Of a DNA stretch of 64,000 nucleotides, positions 7,882-18,100 are shown piece by piece. The first letter of the stretch is position 1, and each line of letters starts with the position of its first letter. The notes beneath the pieces are model-generated. The model saw only the letters and a list, made by a program, of their open reading frames with translations. It had not been told where the DNA came from and made no database searches. Source of the DNA: Flavobacterium psychrophilum (GTDB lineage: Bacteria; Bacteroidota; Bacteroidia; Flavobacteriales; Flavobacteriaceae); contig CAMCFT010000002.1 of assembly GCA_945874225.1 (NCBI GenBank), positions 139,118-203,117 of the forward strand, given 5' to 3'. The translations under genes and the position numbers were made by a program.

Positions 7882-10713
7882 ATGAATACTAAAAAATTAT
7901 TGTCAAACATAACAGTTTGGCTTGTTGCTAGACCCAGAATATCAAGCTTTATAATATCACTTTTACTGTTTTTGTTCGTTTTTATATTATCTTACGAACA
8001 GTACATATATTCAATAAAAGATTCCCATAATAAAATGAATATCATTTTAAAAGATATTCATCAAAATATAGACCAATCGCTTAAAACTTGTTATATCTCA
8101 AATATAACATTAGCCTTATGTATTAATGATAATGGAATACCACAAAATTTTGATTCAATAAGCCATAAACTATTAAATTCTAACTCTATTGTAAGCAATC
8201 TTCAATTAATTCCTAATGGTGTCATCAAGTACATCTACCCCTTAAAAGGTAACGAAATGATATTGAATTTAAATATTTTAGAATCTGAAGATCTCAAAAA
8301 AGAAGCTATAAAGCCTCTTAAATTAAATCGCTTGTATTTTACTGGTCCTTTGAAGTTAAAACAAGGAGGATATGGAATTATAGGCTCTTTGCCTGTTTAT
8401 AAAGGGGATAAGTTTTGGGGATTTACGTCGGTTGTAATTAAGTTAGACTCCTTATTAAAATTTTCGGGAATTAATTTCATCGAAAAATCCAAATATGATT
8501 TCCAGATTTCAAAGAAAAATCCAATTAGTAATAAAGAGGAATTTTTTCTGCCTTCAAAACCAAATTTATCTGAAGCACACTATATAGAAAACTACGTGCC
8601 TGATCTAAAATTGAAACTGTATCTAATTGATAAAAACTTCTATCACCCCATAATATTCTTAATACTTAGACTATTTTTAGGTTTGTTTATATCAATAGTT
8701 GTATGGATTTTACTGACTAAAGTCTTAATGAAACCTTTCAAATTAAAGCGTTTATTAAATAAACAAGAGGAAGAAATCTACAAAAATGAATTGAAGTTTA
8801 AAGCTATGTTTGAACAATCTGCAATAGGTATAGCGCTTATGGATGCAGTTAGTGGCGATTTAATTGAAGTCAATAGCAAATTTTGTGAGATGATGGGTTA
8901 TACCCGTGATGAGATAAAAGGGAACGACAAGCAAATCTTCAACAATATAGCTGATATAGATAATTTCAATAAACTTGGAGAAGGCCTAATAAAGGAATAT
9001 TCAATAGATAAAAAATGCATTACTAAAGCAGGGGCAAATCTTTGGCTAAATTTAACCGTTTCTACCTATAGCGAATCAGATAAAAATCTTTCAAGATTTA
9101 TTATTCATATGAAAGATATTTCTATCGAAAAAGAATCACAAATAAAGATTGAGAAAAGTGAATTGCAATTTAAATCTATTTTCGAAAATGCCCCTCTTCC
9201 ATTGTGGGAAGTAGATTTATCTAAAGTAAAAGAATACCTTTTTAAATTGGATTTAATAAGTAAAAAACCAGAAATCGTTACTTCTTTTTTTAATGAACAT
9301 CCTGGTGAATTAAAAAAATGCTTATCACTGATAAAAATTTTAAACCTTAATACAGAAACTTTAAAGCTTTATAAGATTAACAAAAAAGCCCTGCTATTAG
9401 AAAAAATGAACAAATTTAATGACGTAGAATCATTAGAAGCGTCAAAAATAATATTTGGTGCCATTTGTCAAAATAGCAAACACTTTAGTTTAGAGATGAA
9501 AATAAAAAACGCGGAAGATGAATATCGTGACATCATACTAAAATGGAATGTAGCAGAAGAAAATTCAAATTCCTTTGAAAAAATTATTATTTCTACAATA
9601 GACATCACGGAGCGAAAAACTTCTGAAAATAAAATAATAGATACCAAAAACCGTATTAAATCACTTATTGATACAATAGAGGGAATCGTGTGGGAATATG
9701 ATAATAAAAATCAAATTACTACTTATGTAAGTAAAAAATCAAAAGAAATACTAGGATACTCCCCTAAAGAGTGGATAGAAAACCACAATTTTTGGGGAGA
9801 CCACATTTATTTTGAAGATCGTGAACAAACAATAAAGGATTTTGACAAAAGTACTAAGACAAATTCGAATGGTGTTTTAGAATATAGAATGGTTGCCAAA
9901 AATGGAAAAATTATCTGGATACGAGACTTTGCCAAATTTATTTGTATAGAAGGTGAAAAGCAGATATATCGTGGAATTATGATCGACATTACTTCAATTA
10001 AAGAATCCGAAATAAATTTAAATGAATCTCTACATTTAATTACTGAACAAAATAAAAGATTACATAATTTTTCCTATATCGTTTCACATAATTTAAAATC
10101 TCACACCAACAAAATTGACTCAATAGTTTACTTGATAGAATCGGCAGAATCCGAAGAAGAAAGAAATGATATGATGACTTTACTAAGATCAGTTTCCGAC
10201 TCACTAGATGAGACAATAACTAACTTAAGCGAAGTAGTTAATGTAAATTCAAATTCAGGCATCACGAAAAGTCCGTTGCTCTTAATCGACTATGTAACAA
10301 AAATAGAAAAACTACTTTCAGAACAAATTAACTCCAATGAAGTATCCTTTGTTACAAATATTCCTAATGACTTAGTCATAAATTATAATCCAGCCTATAT
10401 TGAAAGCATATTATATAATTTAATTTCCAATGCTATTCGCTACAAGCATCCTGAAAGAAAACCAGTTATAAAGATACAATGTTATAAAGAAAATGAAAAG
10501 GATGTGATTGAAGTGTCAGATAATGGCATTGGCATTGACCTTGTCACTAATAGAGATAAAATCTTTGGTTTGTACAATACATTCACTAATAATAAAGATT
10601 CTAGAGGAATTGGGCTATTTATAACAAAAAATCAAATTGAAGCAATGGATGGACAAATTGCAGTTGAAAGTGAACTCAATATAGGTACAAAATTTAAAAT
10701 ATATTACAAATGA
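7882..10713 (+). CDS. CHASE-PAS hybrid-type sensor histidine kinase (copy 2)
   Basis: The 943-residue paralogue of the kinase at 4440 has the same order: TM1 (about 22-40), a CHASE-type periplasmic sensor (with FTGPLKLKQGGYGIIGSLPVY), TM2 (about 258-280), three PAS domains, an HisKA-type box SHNLKSH with His736, and an ATPase domain (NLISNAIRYKHP, DNGIGID, RGIGLFITKNQIEAMDG). The cytoplasmic half is much more similar between copies than the periplasmic half, which suggests altered ligand specificity after duplication. Its stop overlaps the ATG of the downstream receiver by the ATGA arrangement seen in copy 1. Confidence 0.9.
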   Translation: MNTKKLLSNITVWLVARPRISSFIISLLLFLFVFILSYEQYIYSIKDSHNKMNIILKDIHQNIDQSLKTCYISNITLALCINDNGIPQNFDSISHKLLNSNSIVSNLQLIPNGVIKYIYPLKGNEMILNLNILESEDLKKEAIKPLKLNRLYFTGPLKLKQGGYGIIGSLPVYKGDKFWGFTSVVIKLDSLLKFSGINFIEKSKYDFQISKKNPISNKEEFFLPSKPNLSEAHYIENYVPDLKLKLYLIDKNFYHPIIFLILRLFLGLFISIVVWILLTKVLMKPFKLKRLLNKQEEEIYKNELKFKAMFEQSAIGIALMDAVSGDLIEVNSKFCEMMGYTRDEIKGNDKQIFNNIADIDNFNKLGEGLIKEYSIDKKCITKAGANLWLNLTVSTYSESDKNLSRFIIHMKDISIEKESQIKIEKSELQFKSIFENAPLPLWEVDLSKVKEYLFKLDLISKKPEIVTSFFNEHPGELKKCLSLIKILNLNTETLKLYKINKKALLLEKMNKFNDVESLEASKIIFGAICQNSKHFSLEMKIKNAEDEYRDIILKWNVAEENSNSFEKIIISTIDITERKTSENKIIDTKNRIKSLIDTIEGIVWEYDNKNQITTYVSKKSKEILGYSPKEWIENHNFWGDHIYFEDREQTIKDFDKSTKTNSNGVLEYRMVAKNGKIIWIRDFAKFICIEGEKQIYRGIMIDITSIKESEINLNESLHLITEQNKRLHNFSYIVSHNLKSHTNKIDSIVYLIESAESEEERNDMMTLLRSVSDSLDETITNLSEVVNVNSNSGITKSPLLLIDYVTKIEKLLSEQINSNEVSFVTNIPNDLVINYNPAYIESILYNLISNAIRYKHPERKPVIKIQCYKENEKDVIEVSDNGIGIDLVTNRDKIFGLYNTFTNNKDSRGIGLFITKNQIEAMDGQIAVESELNIGTKFKIYYK

Positions 10714-11105
10714 ACAAAAAAACAATGTGGATCATAGATGATGATATCATTTACCAAAAAATCATCTATAAACTAATTCAAAAAACAGAAATAATTTCAT
10801 CACATGCTTCATTTACAAATGGAAACGAAGCCATAAATGCTTTAAAGAAAAACATAAACGAGAAAAATATTATCCCTGATATAATTCTATTAGACATCAA
10901 TATGCCCGTTATGGATGGATGGGAATTTATGGAAGAAATAAAAACCATAAAATCTCAAATTGATAAACGAATTACAATATTTATGGTAAGTTCTTCGATT
11001 GCACCAGAGGATAAAAATAAGTCAAAAACCTTTACCGATATTTTTGATTATATATCCAAACCTCTTTCGGTAAATGATTTATTGACTATTGTTGCAAAAG
11101 GATAA
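10710..11105 (+). CDS. Response regulator receiver (copy 2)
   Basis: A 131-residue single-domain receiver without an output domain. The acidic pocket (DDD at residues 10-12), phospho-acceptor Asp62 in LDINMPVMDGWEF, Ser/Thr switch region (MVSSSIA) and conserved Lys (ISKPLS) are all present. Its ATG overlaps the kinase stop at 10710-10713, so it is translationally coupled to and probably phosphorylated by that kinase. With no DNA-binding domain it likely acts by protein-protein contact or as a phosphate relay. It provides the intact template against which the interrupted copy at 7280 can be read. Confidence 0.9.
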   Translation: MNKKTMWIIDDDIIYQKIIYKLIQKTEIISSHASFTNGNEAINALKKNINEKNIIPDIILLDINMPVMDGWEFMEEIKTIKSQIDKRITIFMVSSSIAPEDKNKSKTFTDIFDYISKPLSVNDLLTIVAKG

Positions 11106-11115
11106 AAAACCAAAA

Positions 11116-11517
11116 TTAGTTGTGTTGTTCTTGAAAAATATTTAATAATACTTTGGGATCAATCAATGGATTAGAACCCTTTTTCATCAATTTTAGAATA
11201 CGTTTTGTTGCCGCAGGATTTAGTCCCATATTAAGGCTAATTTGTTGAATGGCATTATCTTCTTTAGTATGCAAAACACCATCACTATGCATCAATAAAG
11301 CCAAACGATAAAACTGTTGAATGCGCCCAAACTCAGATTTAATAGGTATTTGTGGCAATTCCTGATGAAACAAATCGTTAAAAATGGCTGTGTCAAAATT
11401 TAATTCATTGGCAACAATAGCTAAAAACTCATATTCTCTTTTGTGCAATTGCCCATCAACGGTAGAAAAAGCAATCATTTCTAAAAGTAAACTTCTTTTT
11501 TCTTCGAAAGTATTCAT
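11116..11517 (-). CDS. TerB-like (tellurite resistance TerB family) protein
   Basis: The minus-strand frame is open from 11580, but the likely start is the internal Met at 11517 (MNTFEEKRSLLLEMIAFS), giving 133 residues. The upstream 21 residues overlap the divergent esterase gene start. The all-helical sequence has the TerB pattern of repeated acidic motifs (FSTVDGQLHKREYEFL and MHSDGVLHTKED), which bind metal in characterised TerB proteins. It is a cytoplasmic protein of unknown role. Databases sometimes label such proteins 'excinuclease ABC subunit B', which the sequence does not support. Convergent with the receiver gene ending at 11105. Confidence 0.65.
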   Translation of the reverse strand: MNTFEEKRSLLLEMIAFSTVDGQLHKREYEFLAIVANELNFDTAIFNDLFHQELPQIPIKSEFGRIQQFYRLALLMHSDGVLHTKEDNAIQQISLNMGLNPAATKRILKLMKKGSNPLIDPKVLLNIFQEQHN

Positions 11518-11558
11518 CAAATTATTATTTTTAGCTAAAATACTAAAAAACCATATTA

Positions 11559-12365
11559 ATGATTCGAAAACTTTTAGCACTTAGTATTGTTTTTTTTGCA
11601 ACCGCAATAACCTTGGCTCAGCAAAGTACTGCTTCAAAACAGGTTTCCACTTTCACCATCGAAGCGCCACAGCTAAAAACAACAAAGAAAATCTGGATTT
11701 ATTTGCCAAAAAATTACGATACTACTAAAAAGAAATATCCTGTAATTTATATGCATGATGCTCAAAATCTTTTTGATGCCAAAACTTCTTATGTTGGCGA
11801 ATGGAATGTGGACGAAAAACTGGATAGTCTCAACGCACAGGTAATTGTTGTTGGCATCGAACACGGAAACGAAAAACGAATAGACGAATTAACGCCCTAC
11901 AAAAACGCGAAATACGGCGGCGGAAATGGCGATAATTATCTCGAATTTATTGTCAATACCTTAAAACCAGAAATAGACGCAAAATACAGAACAAAAACAA
12001 ATACCAAGAACACAGCCATTATGGGAAGTTCGCTTGGAGGTTTGGTTTCCTATTATGCTATTTTGAAGTATCCAGAGGTTTTTGGGAGAGCAGGAATTTT
12101 TTCACCGTCATTTTGGTTCAACCGAAAAGAAATTGTTGAATTAACCGAAAAAACCACAAAGTTAAAAACCAAAATCTATTTCCTCTGTGGCGATAATGAA
12201 GGAGATGCCGACATGGTCACAGACCTCAACAAAATAGAGGATTTAATATCAGAAAAAAGATGTGAATGTATGAAATTGACCAAAAAGAAGATTGTTAAAA
12301 GCGGCCAACATAACGAAAAATTATGGCGGGATGGTTTTGTAAATGCTTATCTTTGGCTTTTTTAA
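11559..12365 (+). CDS. Secreted alpha/beta-hydrolase, esterase D family
   Basis: The 268-residue protein has a Sec signal peptide (residues 1-20, ending TLAQQ) and an alpha/beta-hydrolase domain of the putative esterase family (PF00756). Features are the oxyanion/early strand region RVWIYLP-like KKIWIYLPKNYDTTKKKYPV, YMHDAQNLFD, the nucleophile elbow GSSLGG with Ser158, the acid region CGDNEGDAD, and a C-terminal GQHNEKLWRDGF supplying His. Related proteins hydrolyse acyl, feruloyl or siderophore esters; the substrate here cannot be told. It is divergent from the TerB-like gene with 41 nt between starts. Confidence 0.8.
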   Translation: MIRKLLALSIVFFATAITLAQQSTASKQVSTFTIEAPQLKTTKKIWIYLPKNYDTTKKKYPVIYMHDAQNLFDAKTSYVGEWNVDEKLDSLNAQVIVVGIEHGNEKRIDELTPYKNAKYGGGNGDNYLEFIVNTLKPEIDAKYRTKTNTKNTAIMGSSLGGLVSYYAILKYPEVFGRAGIFSPSFWFNRKEIVELTEKTTKLKTKIYFLCGDNEGDADMVTDLNKIEDLISEKRCECMKLTKKKIVKSGQHNEKLWRDGFVNAYLWLF

Positions 12366-12398
12366 TTCTGGTTTGAAACCTAAAAATAAAATATAAAA

Positions 12399-12866
12399 AT
12401 GACAAACAACGATATACTCAAAAAACTTCGAGTGGCCTTAATGCTTCGCGATGATCAAATAGTAGAAATTTTAGAATTGGTAGATTTTAGAATGTCAAAA
12501 TCTGAGTTAGGTGCTTTTTTCCGTGCTGAAGATCACGAAAATTATGTAGAATGTGGCGACCAAGTGCTGCGTAATTTCCTAAACGGATTGGTGATTCACC
12601 TTCGAGGTACAAAAGAAAACCCAAAGAATCCAACAGCTGTTTTGGCAAAACACAAAGCCGAAATTCCTGCAAAAGATGGAGCGAAAGAAAGACCCGAATT
12701 CAAAGCAAAACCAAAGGATGAAGAAAGAGCAAGAGGCGATCAAAGTCCTTCAAAATCGAAGCCTGCTGCAAAAAGAACTTCCAAAAAAGAATTCCCAAAA
12801 GGGAATAACAAAATACAAGTGGTAGAGAAAGTAAAATTCAATTTTGGTAAGAACAAAAAATCTTAA
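12399..12866 (+). CDS. DUF1456 family protein with basic tail
   Basis: The 155-residue protein has two repeats of the DUF1456 (YehS-like) pattern: NNDILKKLRVALMLRDDQIVEIL, then a second helical copy ending LRNFLNGLVIHLRG (residues 1 to about 72). A Lys/Pro/Ala-rich low-complexity tail (about 75-155, with KSKPAAKRTSKKEFPKG) is probably disordered and could bind nucleic acid, which is inference. Function of the family is not established. It lies 33 nt after the esterase and 2 nt before the NAD(P)-binding gene. Confidence 0.75.
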   Translation: MTNNDILKKLRVALMLRDDQIVEILELVDFRMSKSELGAFFRAEDHENYVECGDQVLRNFLNGLVIHLRGTKENPKNPTAVLAKHKAEIPAKDGAKERPEFKAKPKDEERARGDQSPSKSKPAAKRTSKKEFPKGNNKIQVVEKVKFNFGKNKKS

Positions 12867-12868
12867 TT

Positions 12869-13534
12869 GTGAAAACGGCTTTGATTATTGGCAGCACTGG
12901 ATTAATAGGTTCTCAGCTTTTAGAACTTCTCTTAGAAAGTGAGGAATATTCTACTGTAATCACTTTCGTGAAAAGAGACTCAGGAATTCAACATCCAAAA
13001 TTAAAGCAACACATTATTGATTTCGACAAACCAGAAAGCTATCAAAGTTTTGTTGTAGGAGATGATTTCTTTTGTGCCATAGGCACAACCATAAAGAAAG
13101 CAGGAAGTCAGGATGCATTTAGAAAAGTAGATTTTGAATACCCAAAACAGTTTGCCACTTCAGCACTTCAAAATAAAGTCAAAAAATTTTTGATTGTTTC
13201 ATCCCTTGGTGCTGATGCCACTTCATCAAATTTTTATTTAAAAACAAAAGGAGAAATTCAAGATTTTCTTAAACATTGTAATTTCGAAAATGTTTCTGTA
13301 TTTCAACCTTCCTTACTTTTAGGAAAGAGAAAGGAATTTCGTTTAGGAGAAAAAATCGGAACGTTTTTTATGAAACTTTTTTCAATTTTATTAATTGGAA
13401 ACTTAAAAAAGTACAAAGCAATCCAAAGTGAAGCTGTGGCAAAATCAATGTTCATTATTGCTCAAAAAAACTACAAAGGATTTCATATTATTGAATCCGA
13501 TAGCATACAAAAAATAGCAAACAAAAAATCCTGA
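12869..13534 (+). CDS. NAD(P)-binding Rossmann-fold oxidoreductase
   Basis: The 221-residue protein starts with GTG, two nucleotides after the stop of the DUF1456 gene, so the two are likely co-translated. The N-terminus has the dinucleotide-binding motif ALIIGSTGLIGSQLL (GxTGxxG). FFCAIGTTIKKAGS, FLIVSSLGAD and a YLKTKGEIQDFL helix follow, with Lys in the place of the usual YxxxK catalytic pair. This is typical of the atypical/extended SDR group related to HTATIP2/NmrA-like proteins. The substrate is unknown. A strong terminator follows immediately. Confidence 0.75.
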   Translation: MKTALIIGSTGLIGSQLLELLLESEEYSTVITFVKRDSGIQHPKLKQHIIDFDKPESYQSFVVGDDFFCAIGTTIKKAGSQDAFRKVDFEYPKQFATSALQNKVKKFLIVSSLGADATSSNFYLKTKGEIQDFLKHCNFENVSVFQPSLLLGKRKEFRLGEKIGTFFMKLFSILLIGNLKKYKAIQSEAVAKSMFIIAQKNYKGFHIIESDSIQKIANKKS

Positions 13535-13551
13535 ACTCTCGTTCAGGATTT
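13526..13551. terminator. Bidirectional intrinsic terminator
   Basis: An 11-bp perfect stem (AAATCCTGAAC / GTTCAGGATTT) with a TCTC loop lies between convergent genes: the Rossmann protein ending at 13534 (+) and sucC ending at 13581 (-). The A run before it and T-rich sequence after it let it work in both directions. Confidence 0.8.
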
Positions 13552-13580
13552 TCTTATTTATAAGATATATAACTATAATA

Positions 13581-14774
13581 TTAAGAAAGCGCTGCTTTAA
13601 CTTGGTCAGCTGCTTCTTGAAATTCAACAGCCGATAAAATTGGCATTCCTGAATTATCAATTAATTCTTTTGCAATAACTGCATTCGTTCCTTGCAAACG
13701 AACAATGATTGGCACTTTAATAGCGTCTCCCATATTTTTATAGGCATCAACAACACCTTGAGCAACACGATCACAACGAACGATTCCTCCAAAAATGTTG
13801 ATTAAAATTGCTTTTACATTAGGATCTTTCAAGATGATACGGAAAGCTAATTCCACACGTTTTGCATCGGCAGTTCCACCAACGTCCAAGAAGTTTGCTG
13901 GTTCAAAACCTGCATATTTTATTAAATCCATCGTCGCCATAGCAAGTCCGGCTCCATTTACCATACAACCTACAGTTCCGTCAAGATCTACGTAATTCAA
14001 TCCTGCTTCTTTTGCTTCTACTTCGATTGGATTCTCTTCACGTACATCTCGCATTTCAGCTAATTTTGGATGACGATACAAAGCATTATCATCTAAATTT
14101 ACTTTGGCATCAACTGCAATGATTTTGTTATCTGAAGTTTTCAAAACTGGATTGATTTCAAACATTGAAGCATCAGAACCAATGTAAGCTTTATATAAAG
14201 CGTCTACAAACTGCACCATTTCTTTGAAAGCATTTCCGGAAAGACCTAAATTAAAGGCAATTCTTCTAGCCTGAAAAGCTTGTAATCCTACAGTTGGATC
14301 AATCTCTTCAGTAAAAATTAAATGAGGAGTGTGCTCAGCAACATGTTCTATATCCATTCCACCTTCAGTAGAATACATAATCATATTGCGTCCTTTACTT
14401 CTATTCAATAAAACAGACATATAAAACTCAGAAGTTTCGCTTTCTCCAGGATAATAAACATCTTCAGCAACTAAAACTTTATGCACTAGTTTACCTTCGG
14501 CTGAAGTTTGTGGCGTAATTAAATGCATCCCGATTATTTGTTCCGCTATTTCCTCTACCTGTTGAAGGTTTTTAGCTAGCTTAACTCCACCACCTTTTCC
14601 ACGTCCACCTGCATGAACCTGAGCTTTAATAACATGCCATCCTGTACCGGTTTCGGCAGTCAATTGTTTTGCTGCAGCAACTGCTTCTTTTGGATTGTTA
14701 GCAACATAACCACGTTGCACTTTCACGCCATAACTGGCTAATATTTGTTTTCCTTGGTATTCGTGTATATCCAT
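13581..14774 (-). CDS. sucC: Succinate-CoA ligase (ADP-forming) subunit beta
   Basis: SucC is the nucleotide-binding beta subunit of succinyl-CoA synthetase, which makes ATP from succinyl-CoA in the TCA cycle. The 397-residue product begins [17 protein letters not shown]. It shows the ATP-grasp region ([14 protein letters not shown]), the ligase segment [16 protein letters not shown], and [15 protein letters not shown], all typical. Length is normal. The alpha subunit gene (sucD) is not adjacent, as is common in flavobacteria. Transcribed alone, with a -7 candidate at 14806-14813 and the shared terminator at 13526-13551. Confidence 0.97.
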   Translation of the reverse strand: MDIHEYQGKQILASYGVKVQRGYVANNPKEAVAAAKQLTAETGTGWHVIKAQVHAGGRGKGGGVKLAKNLQQVEEIAEQIIGMHLITPQTSAEGKLVHKVLVAEDVYYPGESETSEFYMSVLLNRSKGRNMIMYSTEGGMDIEHVAEHTPHLIFTEEIDPTVGLQAFQARRIAFNLGLSGNAFKEMVQFVDALYKAYIGSDASMFEINPVLKTSDNKIIAVDAKVNLDDNALYRHPKLAEMRDVREENPIEVEAKEAGLNYVDLDGTVGCMVNGAGLAMATMDLIKYAGFEPANFLDVGGTADAKRVELAFRIILKDPNVKAILINIFGGIVRCDRVAQGVVDAYKNMGDAIKVPIIVRLQGTNAVIAKELIDNSGMPILSAVEFQEAADQVKAALS

Positions 14775-14805
14775 GATTGAATTATTTGACTTTTAAAAAG
14801 TGGTA

Positions 14806-14813
14806 CAAAAATA
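14806..14813 (-). promoter_or_regulatory. Candidate -7 box for sucC
   Basis: On the minus strand this reads TATTTTTG (TAnnTTTG), 31 nt upstream of the sucC ATG. Confidence 0.45.
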
Positions 14814-15142
14814 GCGAAATTCATCTTAAAACTAAAATCTTTTTTCAATATAAAAAACATAAATATGATTTAATGAAAAATTATCTATTTAATTATACAT
14901 TTCGTAACTTCATCAGCAAATTAGAGTAGCATTTTGTGAGAAATGTTTAATTCTAAACCACTATATCGATTGAGAAAATTAAATAAAAAGTGTGTTTTTT
15001 AGTAGTCTAACACCAAATTGCTCAAGTATAACAAAATTGAATTATCATTTTGTCAATTTGAATGTATATGAATGATTTATTGTTATTTATTAAACGTTTT
15101 TTTAACATTATAGTAAAAATAAGTTAAACGCAAATTTTAAAA

Positions 15143-15172
15143 TTGATGTGATTAATGAAATCTTTATTTTTG
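15143..15172 (+). promoter_or_regulatory. Candidate Bacteroidota promoter for gltBD
   Basis: TTG at 15143-15145 and TATTTTTG at 15165-15172 are separated by 19 nt, matching the -33/-7 layout of Bacteroidota promoters. The gltB ATG is 17 nt downstream. Confidence 0.55.
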
Positions 15173-15189
15173 CATAAAAATTATCAAGC

Positions 15190-18100
15190 ATGAAAGTTAA
15201 AGAACAAGGCCTTTATTTGCCGGAATTTGAACACGACAACTGTGGCGCAGGATTTATTTGCAATTTGAATGGGATCAAGTCGAATGACATTATTCATAAA
15301 GCACTCGATATTTTAATAAATTTAGACCATCGGGGTGCTGTAAGTGCTGACGGTAGAACCGGAGACGGAGCTGGAATATTATTTGATATTCCGCATAATT
15401 TTTTTAAGAAAGTTTGTGATTTCGAAATTCCTGAACCAAGAGAATATTCAGTGGGAATGGTTTTTATGCCAAAAAGCAAAAATCAAATTGCTTTTTGCAA
15501 AACTACTTTTGAGGAATCAATCAAAAATCAAAACCTACAAATTTTAGGATGGAGGGACGTTCCTGTTGACCCATCAAATTTAGGACAAATTGCCGCCGAA
15601 AAAGAACCTACAGTAAAACAAGTATTTGTTGGCAAAAATGGTTTAGATTTAACAGAGCAGCAATTTAATGCTAAAATGTTTGCCGCTAGAAAAATTTCAG
15701 AACACACTGTAATCAATTCAAGGATTTCAGAAAGCCACCGATTTTATTTTTCAAGTTTTTCAACTACTACCATAATATATAAAGGTCTTTTAAGACCAGA
15801 AGATATTAGCCCTTATTATATTGATTTATTAGATAATGATTTGGTTACAAGACTAGCATTGGTTCACCAACGCTTTTCTACCAATACTTTCCCTTCTTGG
15901 GAATTGGCACAACCATTCCGATATATGTGTCATAATGGTGAAATAAATACACTTCGAGGGAACATTAGCCGTATGCGCGCTCGTGAAGAATTGATGAAAA
16001 GCGACGTTTTTGGCGAAGACATCAAAAAATTATTTCCAATTATATTAGAAGGAAAATCCGATTCTGCTTCTATGGATATGGTTGTAGAATTATTATTGAT
16101 GACAGGTCGCTCCTTACCTGAAGCCATGATGATGGTAGTTCCGGAAGCATGGGAAAAACACCAAAACATGTCCGAAGACAAGAAAGCATTCTACGAATAC
16201 AATTCTTGTATTATGGAACCTTGGGATGGACCAGCTTCGATTCCTTTTACTGACGGAAACGTAATTGGTGCTTTATTAGATAGAAATGGATTGCGACCAT
16301 CTCGTTATACCCTTACAAAAGGTGGTTTTGTAATTATGTCTTCAGAGATTGGAGTTCTTGATATAAAACCGGAAGATGTAGTTCAGCATGGTAGATTAGA
16401 ACCAGGGAAAATGTTCTTAGTTGATATGAACGAAGGACGAATTATTGAAGATGATGAAGTAAAAAATTCTGTAGTTACCAAACACCCTTACAAGCAATGG
16501 TTAGATGAAAATATGTTGCACCTTGCACAGATTCCGTATACTGACAATGCTATTCCTGTTGAAAATATAGATTTTCAAACTCGACAGAGATTGTTTGGAT
16601 ACACAATTGAAGATTTAAAAACCATAATAAACCCAATGGGTTCAGGTGGCGCCGAAGCTATCAGTTCAATGGGTAATGATACTCCACTTGCTGTTTTATC
16701 AGACCAACCACAACTTTTATACAACTATTTCAAACAATTATTTGCGCAAGTTACTAATCCTCCTTTGGATGGTATTCGTGAAGAAATCATTACCGATATC
16801 AGTTTGGCAATTGGTGGTGATTATAACATTTTTGACATAGTTCCAAAACATTGCAAGAAATTAAAAATTCACAATCCCGTTATTTCAAACGAAGATTTGG
16901 ATAAAATAAGAAGTGTTGACCATCCCGATTTCAAATCAGTAACAATTTCTACTTTATACGAAATAAAAAAAGGTGTAAATGGCCTGGAACGCGCTTTAGA
17001 GAAATGTATAGCTGCCACTTTCAAAGCAGTAAACGAAGGTTGTAATATTGTTATCCTTTCAGACAGAGGTGTTAGTGAAAAAATGGCGCCAATTCCAATG
17101 TTATTAGCTTGTTCCTATATTCATCATTCACTAAATACTTTAAAAATTCGTTCGAAATTTGGAATCATTATTGAATCTGCTGAACCTCGCGAACCACATC
17201 ATTTTGCCTTATTATTTGGTTATGGTGCAAGTGCGATTAACCCGTATATGGTAAACGAAATCATTCGTGACCAAGTTGACAAAGGTTTTATTTCTAATGT
17301 AAATGCTGAATATGCCATCAAAAATTTCAACAAGGCAATTGCAAAAGGAATACTGAAAATTATGAACAAAATTGGTATCTCTACCTTACATTCATATAGA
17401 GGTGCACAAATTTTTGAAATTTTAGGATTAAACAAAACATTCTCTTCTAAATATTTCCCAAACACTCCATCAAGAATTGAAGGAATTGGGCTTATGGAAG
17501 TTGAAAAAGAAGTCAAAAAAAGATACCAGAAAGCTTTTCCAAACTCAAAAGTAGCAAGTCTATTGCCTTTAGAAATTGGAGGAATTTACAGATGGAGAAG
17601 AAATGGAGAAAGACATATGTTTAACCCTACCACGATTGCAAAATTGCAACAAGCGGTTCGATTAAACAGTCCGGAAAGCTATAAGGAATATGCTAATATG
17701 GTTAATAACCAAAGCAAAAATCTTATGACCATCAGAGGATTATTCGAATTTAACAACCTCGATCCTATTTCAATTGATGAAGTAGAGCCTTGGACAGAAA
17801 TTGTAAAAAGATTTAAAACCGGCGCAATGTCTTATGGTTCTATCAGTTTAGAAGCTCATGAGAATTTAGCTATTGCGATGAACAGAATTGGTGGAAAAAG
17901 TAATTCTGGAGAAGGTGGAGAAGATCCAAAACGTTTTCAGAAAGACTTAAATGGTGATTCCAGAAATAGTGCTATTAAACAAGTTGCATCAGGAAGATTT
18001 GGTGTTTCTATCAACTATTTGACGAATGCCAAAGAGATTCAAATAAAAATGGCTCAAGGTGCAAAACCTGGAGAAGGTGGACAATTACCGGGTGAAAAAG

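Larger units (their letters stand above)
14775..15189. other. Divergent 415-nt intergenic region, sucC / gltB
   Basis: A very A+T-rich spacer between divergent sucC and gltB. It contains the two promoter candidates listed separately. No open frame, tRNA or convincing hairpin was seen in the central 300 nt. Confidence 0.6.

Noticed and set aside
11116..11580. Naming the minus-strand gene as an excinuclease ABC subunit
   Set aside because: The true uvrB is at 2232. The product is a small helical TerB-like protein with no helicase or UVR motif.
14775..15189. A possible small RNA or tRNA in the long sucC-gltB spacer
   Set aside because: No cloverleaf, strong hairpin or terminator was visible; the region is simply A+T-rich.
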